Shown: positions 1 to 11,420 of the stretch, in pieces
Layout of the letters: each line of letters opens with the position of its first letter
Numbering within the stretch: the stretch's first letter is position 1
Source of the DNA: Chrysemys picta bellii
Taxonomy: Eukaryota > Chordata > Testudines > Emydidae
DNA: 64,000 nt
Assembly (NCBI RefSeq): GCF_011386835.1
Contig: NC_088800.1
Coordinates: forward strand, 51,737,439-51,801,438
Direction of reading: 5' to 3'
The notes under the pieces: model-generated
Database searches by the model: none
Told to the model about the DNA's origin: nothing
Seen by the model: only the letters and a program-made list of their open reading frames with translations
Made by a program: the position numbers and the translations under genes

Positions 1-413
1 AGCAGAGCTGGCAAAAGAAACCGAGCCCGAGGCATTTCAGCTGGTGCCTCATCTTTCCCTGGCCTTCCTTGGCCAGGAAGTGAAATCCTCAATTGCTAGC
101 TTCCGGCTTCACTGTGCAGCGGCTCCCCCCCAGTCCCCACTTGGTTTAATAGATCTAGACATTAACCTTGTCCCAGCACCAGCATCAGGTGTGGGCACAG
201 TGTATGTCACTACCCATTCAAGCCAGTAGAGGGAGCCCGAGGGCAAAAATATGTCAAGTCTGTAGGTGCCACTAAAACAGACTGCTCCTAACTGGTTGGG
301 TTAGAAAAGCCCAAGTCAGCCCAGAGACCCAGCCTGCTGGTCTCTAGTGACATAGCTGCAGAGGCGGTCACAGGCCGAACATGCCGTGGGAGAATATGGG
401 CTTTGTACTCTGA

Positions 414-615
414 GGCCAGGTCTGCACTAAAAAGTTAAACCCAGCCGCATCGCTCAGGGGCGTGAACAATCCTCACCCTGGACCCAACCTAGCCCCCAGT
501 GCAGACAGCGCTAGGTTGATGGAAAAATTCTTCTGTTGACCTAGCTGCCGCCTCTCAGGAAAGTGACAGGGGAACCCCTGCCATCAGCATAGGTAGCGGC
601 CACACTGAAACAATC
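414..615. mobile_element. Harbinger-type MITE fragment
   Basis: It starts GGCCAGGTCTGCACTAAAAA and continues with GCTCAGGGGCGTGAACAATC. This is the same family as the 13.1-kb copy in the opposite orientation, truncated on the right. Confidence 0.7.
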
Positions 616-999
616 CACATGTCATCTCCAAAGGAGTTGAATATTTTACTATAGGTGGAGCTGGGAGCACCACCTAGAGTAAAGGTTGCCTGATGCTTCC
701 CAGTATAAGGTCCTGTTTTTAGTTGCTTATAACTTTGCCCAACTTCAAGCTGTTAGACAGAAATTTCCCATACTGAGTGTCTGCCTTAGGCTGATTTTTT
801 GGGGGAAGATTTTAGCCAAAATGGCTCAGATGTTTCCAGTAATGAGGCTTGGGAAAAATATGTTTTAAAAAAAAGTGCCCTTTTCTTTGAAAAGATTTAA
901 CAGGGCCCCCATCTGCTTCGGAGCCATGATCCCTGCCCGGCCGAAGCAGATAGAGGAAACTGTCTGATTTGAATGCAGAAGTGACAAGGGGGACGGGGG

Positions 1000-1500
1000 G
1001 GGGGGGGGGAGTAGATTGGGATAAAGGGCCTGGGCTGGTGGAGAGAGACTGGGACTAGAGATGGTGGGGACGGAAGGGAAAGGGAAACTAGAATTGGGAG
1101 GTGGGCTGGGGGGAGACTGGGACTGCATACCAATGGGGTGGGATAGGGGGATAGGAGCGGAGGGAGCAGGGACACAGATCTTACAAGGGGCTGGAGTGCA
1201 GGGGGAGAACTGGGACTGGCTGGGCAGAGACTGGGACAAGAAACCAGGGTTGCAGGGAGATCACTGAGATTGGATGAGAAGCCCAGGAAGGAAGACTGGG
1301 ACCAGGATCCATTGGGGACAGGAGACTAGAAGCTGGGGTGGGGGTGAGACACAGATCGGATGAGGAACCAAGAGGTGGGAAAGTGAGACTGGCCGGACAA
1401 GGAGACTGGAACTGGGGAGCCCAGAGTGGGAGACTAGGACATGCTGGGCAAGGAGATTGGGAGAAGCCTGAGGAGTGGGATTTGGAAAAGGAAGCAGGTT
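1000..1500 (+). repeat. Degenerate G-rich tandem repeat
   Basis: Diverged units around GGGGGAGACTGGGAC, GGGCAGAGACTGGGAC and GGAGACTGGAACTGGG follow a 13-base G run (about 997-1009). The long open frames here are by-products of the repeat. Confidence 0.65.
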
Positions 1501-2369
1501 GGGGGGAATGAGCAGAAGAGCCTGTGCCCCCTAAAGCACAATCCCCTCCAAAGTATAGAATGGAACCCACAATTCCTGAGTCTCTCAAGTCCTATGCTGT
1601 GAGCCAATATCTGTGAAACCCATTGGCAAAATGTCCCATACCTTTTTAGTGCTGGACCCACGTAGAGGATAACCACCTACCACTGCTATCAGTTACCTCA
1701 TTAGCTCAGTGCAGAGGTTTGTGCAGTACATCTAAAGGATCCAACCCTGCTGATAAACCATGTAGGACTAAATATGATGCCACTTGATGGCATTTCTGGG
1801 GGCAGTTCAGTTTAATTTTTTTTTTTTTTAAACTCAGGAAATTACACACAAACATGCTATCTTACAAGAACATAAAGGTTGCTAAGTTATGCATTCAGAA
1901 GATAAGAAATGCCAGAACTAAGGTTGCCCATGCAACCTTAATTTGGCCCCTTCTGCATTATGGTACAGTCATGAGTTACGTGATCACATGCTATTTTTCC
2001 CCATAGATCCTAGAAGGTGGAGGGCTCAATGAAGGAAAGAGATTGGGGTAATATGTTTGAAACTGGAATAGCTGCATCAATGTAGACCACACTTCACACA
2101 AATGCGCCAAGTGTGCAAGAAGGGTCTAAACCAGTGTAGCTACTAGAATTGACTGGAAATTTGATGGAAAATGCAGTTTCCACCAAAAAAACAAACAAAA
2201 AAAACCAACCCTGATTTTGCAAAACTTTTCAATTTTCTGTCAGGAAAATAGAAATGAAGTACTGTGTTTCAGGCCGGGTCAACCCAGATTGAAATATTTC
2301 AGTTTGTTGAATAGAATCAAAGTTTTTCAGGTCAGTATAGTATTAATCTCTTGTCTGCTTGAGCTGCCA

Positions 2370-2575
2370 TAGTGTCTCATGGGAACTGCAGTTTGGATAC
2401 CTTATGCCACCATTCTTCTCTATTGAATGGCATCTCTGACTGGACTACATCTCTCATGATGCACTGTGGTGGGCCCTGTAACTGAACCATTGTGGGAGGG
2501 CCTCATGAGTTACCTGACCACAATGCATCATGGGAGATGTAATCTAGCTGGGGATCCCAGTCCCATAGAAGATAA
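2370..2575. repeat. Interspersed repeat with an inverted-repeat core
   Basis: Segments 2443-2471 and 2515-2543 are near reverse complements (about 25 of 29), both containing a CATGATGCA/TGCATCATG core. An ATG-rich repeat of this type is common in turtle DNA. It appears inserted between two AT-rich repeat segments (2160-2340 and 2600-2770). Confidence 0.55.
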
Positions 2576-2779
2576 TAGATCACAAGGCATTCAAACAAAT
2601 GAAACCATTTGAATTTGGGAATGTGAAAACAGAAATATTTAAATTAAAGATTTTGAAGTGAAACTTTTCAAAATTTGCTGTTCTGGGGAAAATCTCCATA
2701 TTTCAATTTTTCCTCCTGATTTGGGACAAAAACAAATTTTGAAATATCAGAATTTCTAATGGGGGCAGAGCTCATAGTT

Positions 2780-5700
2780 CCCTGAGTCTAGAAATTCCAC
2801 CATACTCAAGGCCTCAGTTAGTGACCTGAAGGCCAGGACCTGCCTGGTCACCATTTGAGACTGTCAGTCCTGAAAAGTGCTTGAAACCCTGTCTGACCAA
2901 GTCTCACAAAATACTGCTAGTCTATTCTTGGCTCCATTGTCTGCCCCTGGGAGCCATTCCCCTGCCTTGATGAATCTGCAGTGCAATAACACAACCTAAG
3001 CGATGAGGAAGGTGCTCAGAATGCCAGAGGAAAATTGCATTCTGTAGAACATTCAACACAGTGTGACTGTTACAGCCAGGATGGTAAATAAGTGACTTGC
3101 AATTTTAAAGACAGTAAATGTTTAACAATCATGTTGTTTAATGTGTGAAAGATAACTGACAAAGGGGGAAAAAATTGAGCTTATGTGTCTTTTTCTTGTT
3201 TAGTTCTAAAGGATGGAAAAAAACGGCATGATTTTCACATTAGACACCAAGGTGTTGTCTGTCCTGGGAGATTCTATGGATGACTAGAGATCTACTAGGA
3301 TTGTGACACTGAAAATAGCAAAGAAATGAAAACTGATTAATAGAGCGGGAAAGACTATATAAACCTCTGTTTCTTATTTTAACTCCTATTCAGCACCTCC
3401 AGCCCTTTCAGTTAAGAGCAGAGAAAGTTCCAAACTATAGCACTGTGTCATCCAAGGAGTCCTCCAGCAAAAACAGGAAGATAAACAGGAAGATTGACGT
3501 TCCTGATGTTTCTGACAACAACAAATATCAAACCCTTCCAGACCGCCACTGTATACCATAAAGAAGCAAACCAAAAGGGCACAAACACAGGTCATCTTGA
3601 TGGGAGAAACTTGTGGCTATGAGTTAAACTGAAGTCTGGTCAAAATGAGAAACAGCCTTTCATGGTTAATGAAGGCTGTGGTTTGTTCAATAGGCTCTAA
3701 GGGAAATAATATATTAAGTGGTGAAATCCAAGAATAATCTACCTCCACTGAAGCCAGATGAGCAAAACCCAAAGCAGTTTCATCTACCACAATGTAGCAA
3801 TAATAAATATTTGATAACACGCATCATACAGAGCTGATCAAAGGTTTGCATCTGCCTCTATTGCCATTCAAGGATAATACAGGCTGTTTATTTGTCATTG
3901 CCAAAATATGTATTTTAAGAAGGTGTTGGGGAGCTGAATTCACCAGGTCCAGGTGCTGCTGAGGTCCTTGAATGGAAAGTGCTGTAGAAGTGCAGAGGAT
4001 AATTACAGACCATTCTCCTGATTCCAATGGGGTTTGGATTAGAGACAGTATAGGGATAAAGAGCCAATCCTGCAAGGTGCTCAGGTGAAATCAAACCGTT
4101 GATTTCAGTGGGAAATCAGGGGCACTCCCCACCTGGAAAGAGGAGCATGGCAGTAGGCCTTTCGTTGTAATCAGTGGGTTTGACATCAGCCCAGTCATCA
4201 TATGGCTCTTTTGCATACTGAAATTCCATTGGTTGCAATGCTTTTACAGTAACTACATTATATAGTCTTCTGATGCTATCCTAGCAGTGCAATGTCTAAA
4301 GTGTTCCAAAGATGGATTTTTTCTATTATAATGTTTCCCCTAGAATATAATCCCCTCAATATAATTATATCTATTCCCCATATGGTGGAAGAACAGAAAC
4401 AAACAGACCAGCCATTCCCAATCTGTGGTCTGCAGAGCACTTACTGGCGGCTTGTGGAAAGCTGGTTCGTCCCATGGTGCTCTCTTTTCCCTGGCTCTAG
4501 CTGCTACGCTGCACTAAGAGAACAACCATCACAACCACCTTTCCTCATGTTAATTTTTTATGCAGACAATTATTATAGTGGTGTTATGCGATCCTGAATG
4601 GGAGGGAAAGTACTCACTAGACAATCTCTCTAAGAAGGTATGGCCTGAGCTATGAAAAGTTTTGAGAGCTTCCCAAAGTAGACAACACTATCTGCCAGGG
4701 AATAATCCGAGCCCCACTATATACATCCTATCATGAAAATGAAGATTCTCCCCACACCAGAGAATTGATAAGCAGAGGAACTGAGGATATCATCTATAGA
4801 CTAATCTACACGTTACTGTTTGGAGGTGTGTACACGCACTTCCCCCACCACAGACTGATCTGAATAGATCTGCAGTTTCCTTGACCTTTAAGTGAAACTT
4901 CTCCCCCCACTCTTAGTTCTGTTTCATTGGCAGCTACAGAATAAAAGTCAGATCTGATGGCTATGTCATCACCAGAAATCTGTGTTTAATCATTCCCACA
5001 AGGGGTTATTTCCAAAGAACTTTTACAGTACATGTTATGGTTGGTTAAGAGTGAATATAGCTCTGCTGTTTGTAAATGGGAATACAGTCTGATTTCATTT
5101 GTTCATTATTTGACAAATAGCATGTGATCATGTAATTAAAAACCAGTATAGTAATGCTTACTCCCAATAGGGCAGAGTTAAGGCTGTGTGTACAATAGCA
5201 ATGTTGCAATATCCTGACTTTTGAGTGTTTAGCTGTGCAACCCCAAGGTTTTCTTATTGCATTTTTGCTGTGTGGAATTTTGAATGATCTGGTGAGGGAG
5301 TCCATTCTGGAGAGAGATTGGGAAGAAAAGGGCCAAGCGGATAGGTCTGATGAGTGAGAGGGAGGCCACATAGCAAACAGGTGCTGGGAAGATCTTCTAG
5401 GTGCACTAAGATTAGAGTCAAATACGTTTATTTTCATCCCAATTCTATGCACCATTCACAGATGGTAATTTTCTAGATGGAAGGGTTCATTGCATTCATG
5501 TACCCCAGACTGTACATGTGGGTGATCCAGCAGGGGGTGCCAAAGCAGCCCTCACAGAGCCCTGCTGACATCCATGGGGTTCCATGTGGGGGCCAAGGTC
5601 CAGCCAGGTGGATCGGATGGCACAATTGAGGGCCATGCATATAGCGAAGGTGGAATACCACTCTGCCTTTGGCTATTTTTCCCTGGAGTGGACAACAGAG

Positions 5701-6640
5701 AGGCTTGGAAATGGGCAGTGACTGTGACTTGAGCCAGTGGATTGCAGTGGCTAACTGTCTCTGGCCCCTGCACCACCTCCAGCCTGGATTTCTGGCTATG
5801 TCATCATAGTGCCACATGCTGCTGTGACCTTTCTGTCCCCTCACCTGGGCTGGGAAACTAGGAAATATTTCCTACTGCAGGCAGGAGGCTGGGTGGGCCG
5901 TCCCAATGCACCTTCATTACCCTTGCCTAGGCCACTGAGTGCCTGAGGGTTGGACCCGTTCTTATCTTCAGACCCATAAACCCAGGCTACGCTACCTGGG
6001 AAAAAGCAGGTTGGGGGGGGGGAGGGGGTGTCAGAGACTGGGGAGGGTCTCTGCTTCTCCACCATACGAGGATCCTCTATGAGCCAGGCTGTAAAGGGCT
6101 TGGATCCATCTGCTTGGATCTGCAGTTCCCATGGCCTTTAAGTGACAGCTCTCCTTGCCGAGTTGTTTCAAGCAGAAGGGAGCTGGGGGTAGCGATGAAG
6201 GAACAGACAGGCTGTAAGGGCAGGGGGGAAATACCCATGGATTGCACCTGATCCTGTAATGGCTCATCTGAACCAGGCCATGAACTTCCAAAATGACCTC
6301 CGTATTTGGCGGTCCGTCCCCCCCATAGTCAAGCATAAAAGTTTCTGAAGAGGCTCCCCTGCCTGGGACTGAGCCCCTGGGTGATGTCCTCAGGTCCTGG
6401 CCCCATTTAAGTCAATGGGAGTTATGCCCAGAGCTTAAAGTGGGAGTGGGGTTTGCAAGGTCACAGACACAGATTTTTTTTTTTTTTAATTCCCCGGGGT
6501 CCCTGAGGTGTGCACTTTAACGTGATGTCTTGCCAGAACCGCTGCTCCCAGATTATGATAGACACCACACACACACTTTTTTTCAGACCACTTTAAGCAC
6601 TGGTTTTGTCATCAATTTAACTGGGGCCAGGATTTCATGC
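2780..6640. other. Gene-free stretch, presumably MCRIP2 intron
   Basis: The sequence has mixed composition with short diverged repeat fragments (e.g. ATTTAAGTCAATGGGAGTT near 6405). No coding exon, RNA gene or complete mobile element was recognised. The missing MCRIP2 exons were looked for here and not seen. Confidence 0.5.
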
Positions 6641-6642
6641 CT

Positions 6643-6644
<2 letters not shown>

Positions 6645-6673
<29 letters not shown>
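6645..6673 (+). repeat. (GA)n simple repeat
   Basis: About 14 dinucleotide units of GA. Confidence 0.95.
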
Positions 6674-6677
<4 letters not shown>

Positions 6678-7511
6678 AGGCCCTGCATATCCTACTAGGT
6701 CCCAAATCTTGCAGCCTCACTATCCCTACATGGGTTTTGGAGGAGCTGGCAATTCCAGGCTATGGGCTAGCATGGCTCCTTCCCTTGGATGGGGGGCAGC
6801 AGGAAGAAGATAGGCATTTAATTTAGCAGAGGCCCTGGGAGTTCAGCTTCAGGGCATCCCATGCCTGTACTTCGGTACACCCTCCTCCTGCCCCTCCCCC
6901 CGTGGGGAGCCTGTGTGCCTGTACACTGGGGCAAAGGCTAACTCTGGGCAGCAGCAAGAGGAGGGGCTGCCAGTGCTTCTGATCTGGCTGGCACCCCTTG
7001 GGCTACCAGCCCCACACCTCCACTCCCCACGCTCTGTCCCCCGCCCCCGGGGGCTCGCAGCTCCACGCCTCCACCCCACACGCTCTCTGCCCCGCCCCCA
7101 GCTCTCTGCACTCGCCCTCCACGCTCAGTATCCCCTGCCCCGCCCCCAGCTCTCTGCACCACTCACCCCCAGTCCCCAACTCCAGCCCCCGCGTGCAGCG
7201 GGCCCTGCCCCAGCCTGGATCCCTCTCCCCGACCCTCCACAGGCCTTTGCCGGCCTGGGGAAGCAGCGCTCGGGGCCGGTTCCCGAGTCCGCTGCTCGCC
7301 TCCACCCCTTGTTCCTTCCCCGCCAGCCCCTCCTCCTACTCCGGAGCCATGTGGCAAGGACAAGCCGGGTAACCTCTGCACAAGGTCACCCCTCCCCCCG
7401 GGCTGCCGCGCCCCGCACCTGGGCACCCCCCGCGGAAAGCTGGAGCCGGGCTGCAGGCGAGCTGGGACCCTGGAGCAGCACGTGCCAAATGCAGCCCGGC
7501 CCGGAGCTCAC

Positions 7512-7590
7512 CTTGACAGAGGCCAGGCGCTGTGCGGCGGCTGCCGGCCTTTCAGATCCGCCGCCTTGCTCTCCACCTGCTGCGTGGGAC
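7512..7590 (-). CDS. MCRIP2: MCRIP2 coding exon 2
   Basis: This exon has 79 bases, enters in phase 1 and leaves in phase 2. The acceptor AG is at 7592-7591 and the donor GT at 7511-7510. The intron between exons 1 and 2 is 344 bp. The next intron must be longer than 7.5 kb unless a short exon was overlooked. Confidence 0.88.
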
Positions 7591-7989
7591 CTGCGAGGAC
7601 ACAGCGGGGTCAGGACGGGCACGAGCCCCCAGGTGCGCCTGGGCACGACCCACAGTCCCCCGGCGGCACATCTCCCCGCCCCACGCCCCCTGCCCTCCCA
7701 GGTCAGACAGGCAGGCAACGGGGCACGGGGGACTCCCTGCCACAGGCAACGTGGTGCTTGAGGAGGGCACGCTGCCGAGCGGGGCGGGGGGAGAGCTCAG
7801 AAGAGCAGCACCGGGGGAGGGGAAGCAGATCCTCCTGGCCCCGCTGGACAAAAACAGGGGCGCACCCCCCGCCCCTGCCGCCGAGCCTGTTCCCACCAAA
7901 GAGAAGCAGCTTCCCATTTGACTCCCCCCCTTACCTGTCCTTCTCTGGGTGGCTAGCTTGCTAGGTCCCCTGGTAATCGTGTACATCAT
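7512..7989 (-). CDS. MCRIP2: MCRIP2 (MAPK-regulated corepressor-interacting protein 2), first two coding exons, partial
   Basis: MCRIP2 (older name FAM195A) is a small vertebrate protein linked in the literature to stress granules, DDX6 and splicing or corepressor partners. Coding exon 1 is 7935-7989 and exon 2 is 7512-7590. Exon 1 reads MMYTITRGPSKLATQRRT and ends in phase 1 at a GTAAGG donor. Exon 2 follows a CCTCGCAG acceptor, reads GPTQQVESKAADLKG and then RQPPHSAWPLS, and ends in phase 2 at a GTGAGC donor. Both match the known vertebrate N-terminus (MYTITKGPSKL, then RRTGPTQQ). There are two adjacent ATGs. Orthologues start at the second (7986); the first (7989) would add one Met. The conserved C-terminal exons were not found between 1 and 7511, so they probably lie beyond the left edge. 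The exons sit in a GC-rich island (about 6.9-8.1 kb). The position next to tRNA-Gly and METTL26 agrees with human synteny. Confidence 0.9.
7935..7989 (-). CDS. MCRIP2: MCRIP2 coding exon 1
   Basis: This exon has 55 coding bases: 18 codons plus one base. The GT donor occupies 7934-7933 on the minus strand. The sequence upstream (7990 to about 8250) would be 5' UTR or promoter and is moderately GC-rich. Confidence 0.9.
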
Positions 7990-8259
7990 GTGCCCCGCAG
8001 CTCCAGCTGATCGTGTGGCAGGGCTGGAGGGAGCCCAGCACCCAGCTTTACTGTTGCGGTGGGGAAATGTTTTCCCGGTTCCCGGAGCGGGCCACTAACA
8101 GAAGACGGGTCTAGCCAGAGCTCCCAAAGCCAGAGCTGCCTGTTGCAAAACTCTTCCAAGATGCCTTTGACTTTAACTTCGCTGCGCAGAGCTTGGGACA
8201 GACAGTGATTCCCCTTTAACAGGCAGAGGGAGGCCGTGAGAGACAGCAGCATGTATGCA

Positions 8260-8990
8260 ACACGCCCCCCAAGCCTCTTAAAGGGGCAGGTGGCGCCTCT
8301 GCTTCATTATCCAACTACAAAACACCTAAGGCGCCCTGGATATTTCTGCTCACTGAACGAGGGAAAATAGAGTGGAGGAAGAAATCGAGCCTGGGGCTCC
8401 TCCCTGTTCTCTCTGCATTTAATGGGTGAATCAAATCTTTGGTGGTGTTTAACTGTTTTCTGTTTTGTAGCTAAGCCTCTTTGGCTGCCGCTGAACAGTT
8501 GTTGCCAGCCAAGCAATGCCTGATATTAATATACAACCATTAAAAATAGTCCAGGCAAATAATCTTAAAAGCCACCACCAAAGGCAGGACGTTGGGGATT
8601 TCCCGGCCACATGTCTGCAAGGTAGCCCCATGACAGATAAACTTGTGCATCTTGGTCTTTATTTACTGCACTGTGCCCTCAGGCATGACTCAGGGAGCAC
8701 GGACATAAACTAATAAAAACACCTGGAGGTACATATAAATCCATCCCTTTTCAGAGGTGAAAACAGAGCCATTGCATCGCAAAATGCACTGTGATGTTGT
8801 TTCTGCAGATTGTCGTCCAACACAGCACGATTGTGATGATGTGTTGCAAGCTGCAACGGTTATTTTGGGGCTAGGATCACCCTTGTGCTTATCCCCCCCC
8901 CAAAACCAGCAGCCGCTTTTGAAATGGGATGTGCATGTGCTGCATGCTAGAGGCCTGGCTAGTCCATCTCCAACCGACGTCAGTGGAGGA
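8260..8990. other. Upstream region of MCRIP2
   Basis: No gene was recognised. A poly-C stretch is at 8895-8905. The region lies between the MCRIP2 CpG island and the 9.0-kb element. Confidence 0.4.
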
Positions 8991-8996
8991 TTGATT

Positions 8997-10144
8997 TAGG
9001 GTTACCATTCGTCCGGATTTACCCGGACATGTCCTCCTTTTTGTGTTAAAAATAGCGTCCGGGGGGGAATTTGTAAATCACTAAAAATGTCCGGGATTTC
9101 CCCCCCATGCAGAGCAGAGCGAGCGGCTGGGAGGGCTGCAGGAAAGTCAGCCTCTCGCATGGGGCTCTGGCAGCCAGAGCCCTTCCCACTGCAGCTTGCC
9201 GGGCTGGACTCTGGAGCAGCTGTAGAGCTCCTCCTCCCCCCCCCCCCCCCCCCCCTGCATTCTGAGCCAGCCGGCCTGCCGGGCCGTTTGCATCGGCCTC
9301 GGCAGCTCCTCCTCCCTTGCAGCCCAGCGCCCCGCTCCGGCAGCACTGTGCGGGGGCAGGGACCGGGTTGTGTGTTGCGCTGGGGAGCGCAGCCACGTGT
9401 CTGGCTCCGCACAGAGCCCAACACCATGTTCTGAGCGGTGGGGTAAGGGGGGCAGGGGGCAGGAGAAGGGGCAGGGAGATTTTGGAGGGGGCAGTCAAGA
9501 GACGGGGGGGGGCTTTTTGGGGGGTGGAGAAGGTTTTGGGCAGTCAGGATACAGGTAGGGGGTAGGGTCCTGGGGGGCAGTTAGGAGCAGGGGTCCCAGG
9601 AGGGGGCAGTCAGGGGACAAGGAGCGGGGGGGGGGGTGTTTGGGAGTTCTGGGGGGGGCTGTCAGGGGGCAGGGGTGGGGAGAGGGATCGGAGCAGTCAG
9701 GGGACAGGGAGCAGAGGGGTTTAGATGGGTCGGTAGTTCTGGGGGGGGCTGTCAGGGGACAAGGAGCAGGGGAGGGTTGGGAGTTCTGGGGGGGGCTGTC
9801 AGGGGGTGGGGAGTGGTTGGATGGGGCCTGGGAGTCCCAGGGGTCTGTCTGGGGGTGGGGGTGTGGATAAGGGTTGGGGCAATCAGGGTACAGGTAGGGG
9901 TAGGCTCCTAGGGGGCCAGTTAGGATGGGGAGAAGGTCTCAGGAGGGGGCAGTCAGGGTACAAGAGGCAGGAAGGCTTAGGTAGGGGGTGGAGTCCTGGG
10001 GGGCAGTTAGGGGCAGGGGTCCCAGGAGGGGGCAGTCAGGGGACAAGGAACGGGGGAGGGTTGGGGGTTCTGAGGGGGGCGGGAAGTAGGAGGGGCGGGG
10101 CTCCTCCCGTCCTCTTTTTTGCTTGCTGAAATATGGTAACCCTA
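8997..10144. mobile_element. TAGGGTTACC-type non-autonomous hAT-like element (1,148 bp)
   Basis: Ends TAGGGTTACCATTCGTCC and ATATGGTAACCCTA are inverted, with ATTGATT repeated at 8990-8996 and 10145-10151. Subterminal GGACATGTCC-like and CGTCC motifs are shared with the copies at 29.6 and 45.4 kb. The interior is a G-rich minisatellite. Confidence 0.88.
9435..10075 (+). repeat. G-rich minisatellite inside the 9.0-kb element
   Basis: Irregular units of about 60-75 bp contain GGGGGCAGTCAGGGGACAAG, GGTTGGGAGTTCTGGGG and GGGGCTGTCAGGGGG. Confidence 0.8.
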
Positions 10145-10814
10145 ATTGATTGAACCCTAGGTGTGGCGGACACAGGATTTCCCCAACAACAATCTAGATG
10201 ACCCCCAGAGCAAGGATTAAAATCAGCACAGCTACCAACCCAAATCTTTCCCTGGTTGTGCCCAGGGTATTGCGGCACTCCTGGGATTGCACCCAGTGTA
10301 ACAGAGAGCAGAATTTAGCCCACCAAAGTCACCCAGCCTTCTGAAAACCCCGGGGTGCCTTATCTCTCCATGGGGTAAGGAAAAGACAAAGGTGCAGCAG
10401 CAGTAACTTGCTTTGGAGGGTGGGAATCAGACCCATTGTGATGACCTAAAGCCTGTCTCTCTAATTTCCTTGCAGTTCTATTGGCATCCTAACCCATGTG
10501 TCTAATCGAACAGTAAGTTCGGTCCCATGCTAACAACATGTTCGCAAAGTAGCCACTGAGCTTTCAAAGGGATAAACAGCAGCCAAAAGCTGGTTCCTAG
10601 CAGCTTAATAAGTCTCTCCTGGAATGGAGAAAGGGCAGAGCTGGGTGAGACTTAGGTGCCCAGCGGTGAAGGTTACATACAGGACACCTCACCCCAGTGT
10701 CTATAGGGGTACTATGGAATGGGAGAATTTCTCTATTGTGTTAGCCAGATTATTTGTGAGACTGTCAGAATATAAATAGGGGAAATGCCGTTTTCATCAG
10801 TCATGAACTGGGGG

Positions 10815-11022
10815 GACAGTGTGGCCTAGTCAGAAATCTGGACACAGGACACCTGGTTCCTAATCCTACACTACAACTGTGGGCAAGTAATTTCAGCCCA
10901 CTGTGCCTCAATTTCTCCATTTGCATCAGGAGTGTAGGAATTCCCAGCTCCCAGGGGCGTTTGGAAGCTTAATTTGGTTGTGTTTGCTGTGTGCTTGGAG
11001 ATCAGAAGGGCAAAGTATCATT
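10815..11022 (+). repeat. MIR-type SINE
   Basis: It has the MIR order: GTGTGGCCTAGTCAGAAATC, then ACTGTGGGCAAGTAATTTCA and CTGTGCCTCAATTTCTCC, then the 3' GGAAGCTTAATTTGG region. Confidence 0.75.
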
Positions 11023-11234
11023 ATTAGGAATGGGTGGCTTGCTTTCCCAAAGTAACATTAACAAAAAATTCCAGTCCCCAGTGGTTTCATTTACATATTT
11101 GTTCATTCCTTTTATGTAGTTTTTCTGCATTGACCTAAAATTTCATCTCTCAGTAATAAATACTTTGGCCCTCAGTTGGTGTAAATTGGTATAGGCCCAT
11201 TGAAGTCAATGGAGATACAACAGATTATACCAGT

Positions 11235-11420
11235 AGATGATCTGACCCTTTATATGTGTACAAAGCTTTTCATCCTTAGACCTCCAAGTACTTCATAAAG
11301 GAGGTACAGACGGGAAACTCAGGCAACAGAAAAGCAGTGATTCTTTCCCAGGCAAAACAGGGGAGAAGATGGGAATAGAATGTAGGGCTCCCCTGACTCC
11401 TTTGCCCGGCCACCACTGCC
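11235..11420 (-). repeat. MIR-type SINE fragment
   Basis: In minus orientation: CAAGTACTTCATAAAGGAGG, GGGAAACTCAGGCAACAGAA and a final CTGACTCCTTTGCCCGGCC segment. Confidence 0.55.

Larger units (their letters stand above)
6860..8110. promoter_or_regulatory. GC-rich CpG-type island over the MCRIP2 5' end
   Basis: The stretch is rich in C, G and CpG compared with the AT-rich flanks and covers both MCRIP2 exons and the likely 5' UTR. No TATA box is obvious, which suits a CpG-island promoter of a housekeeping gene. The long open frames seen here on both strands are a side effect of GC content. The island limits are by eye. Confidence 0.55.

Noticed and set aside
6913..7761. A 282-codon plus-strand open frame over the MCRIP2 exons, and similar long frames on both strands
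   Set aside because: They lie in a CpG island where stops are rare. The conserved protein is on the minus strand and spliced.
9087..10129. Gly-rich and Pro-rich open frames at 9-10, 18, 29-31 and 40 kb
   Set aside because: They are translations of minisatellites and GC-rich transposon interiors and have no codon-level conservation signature.
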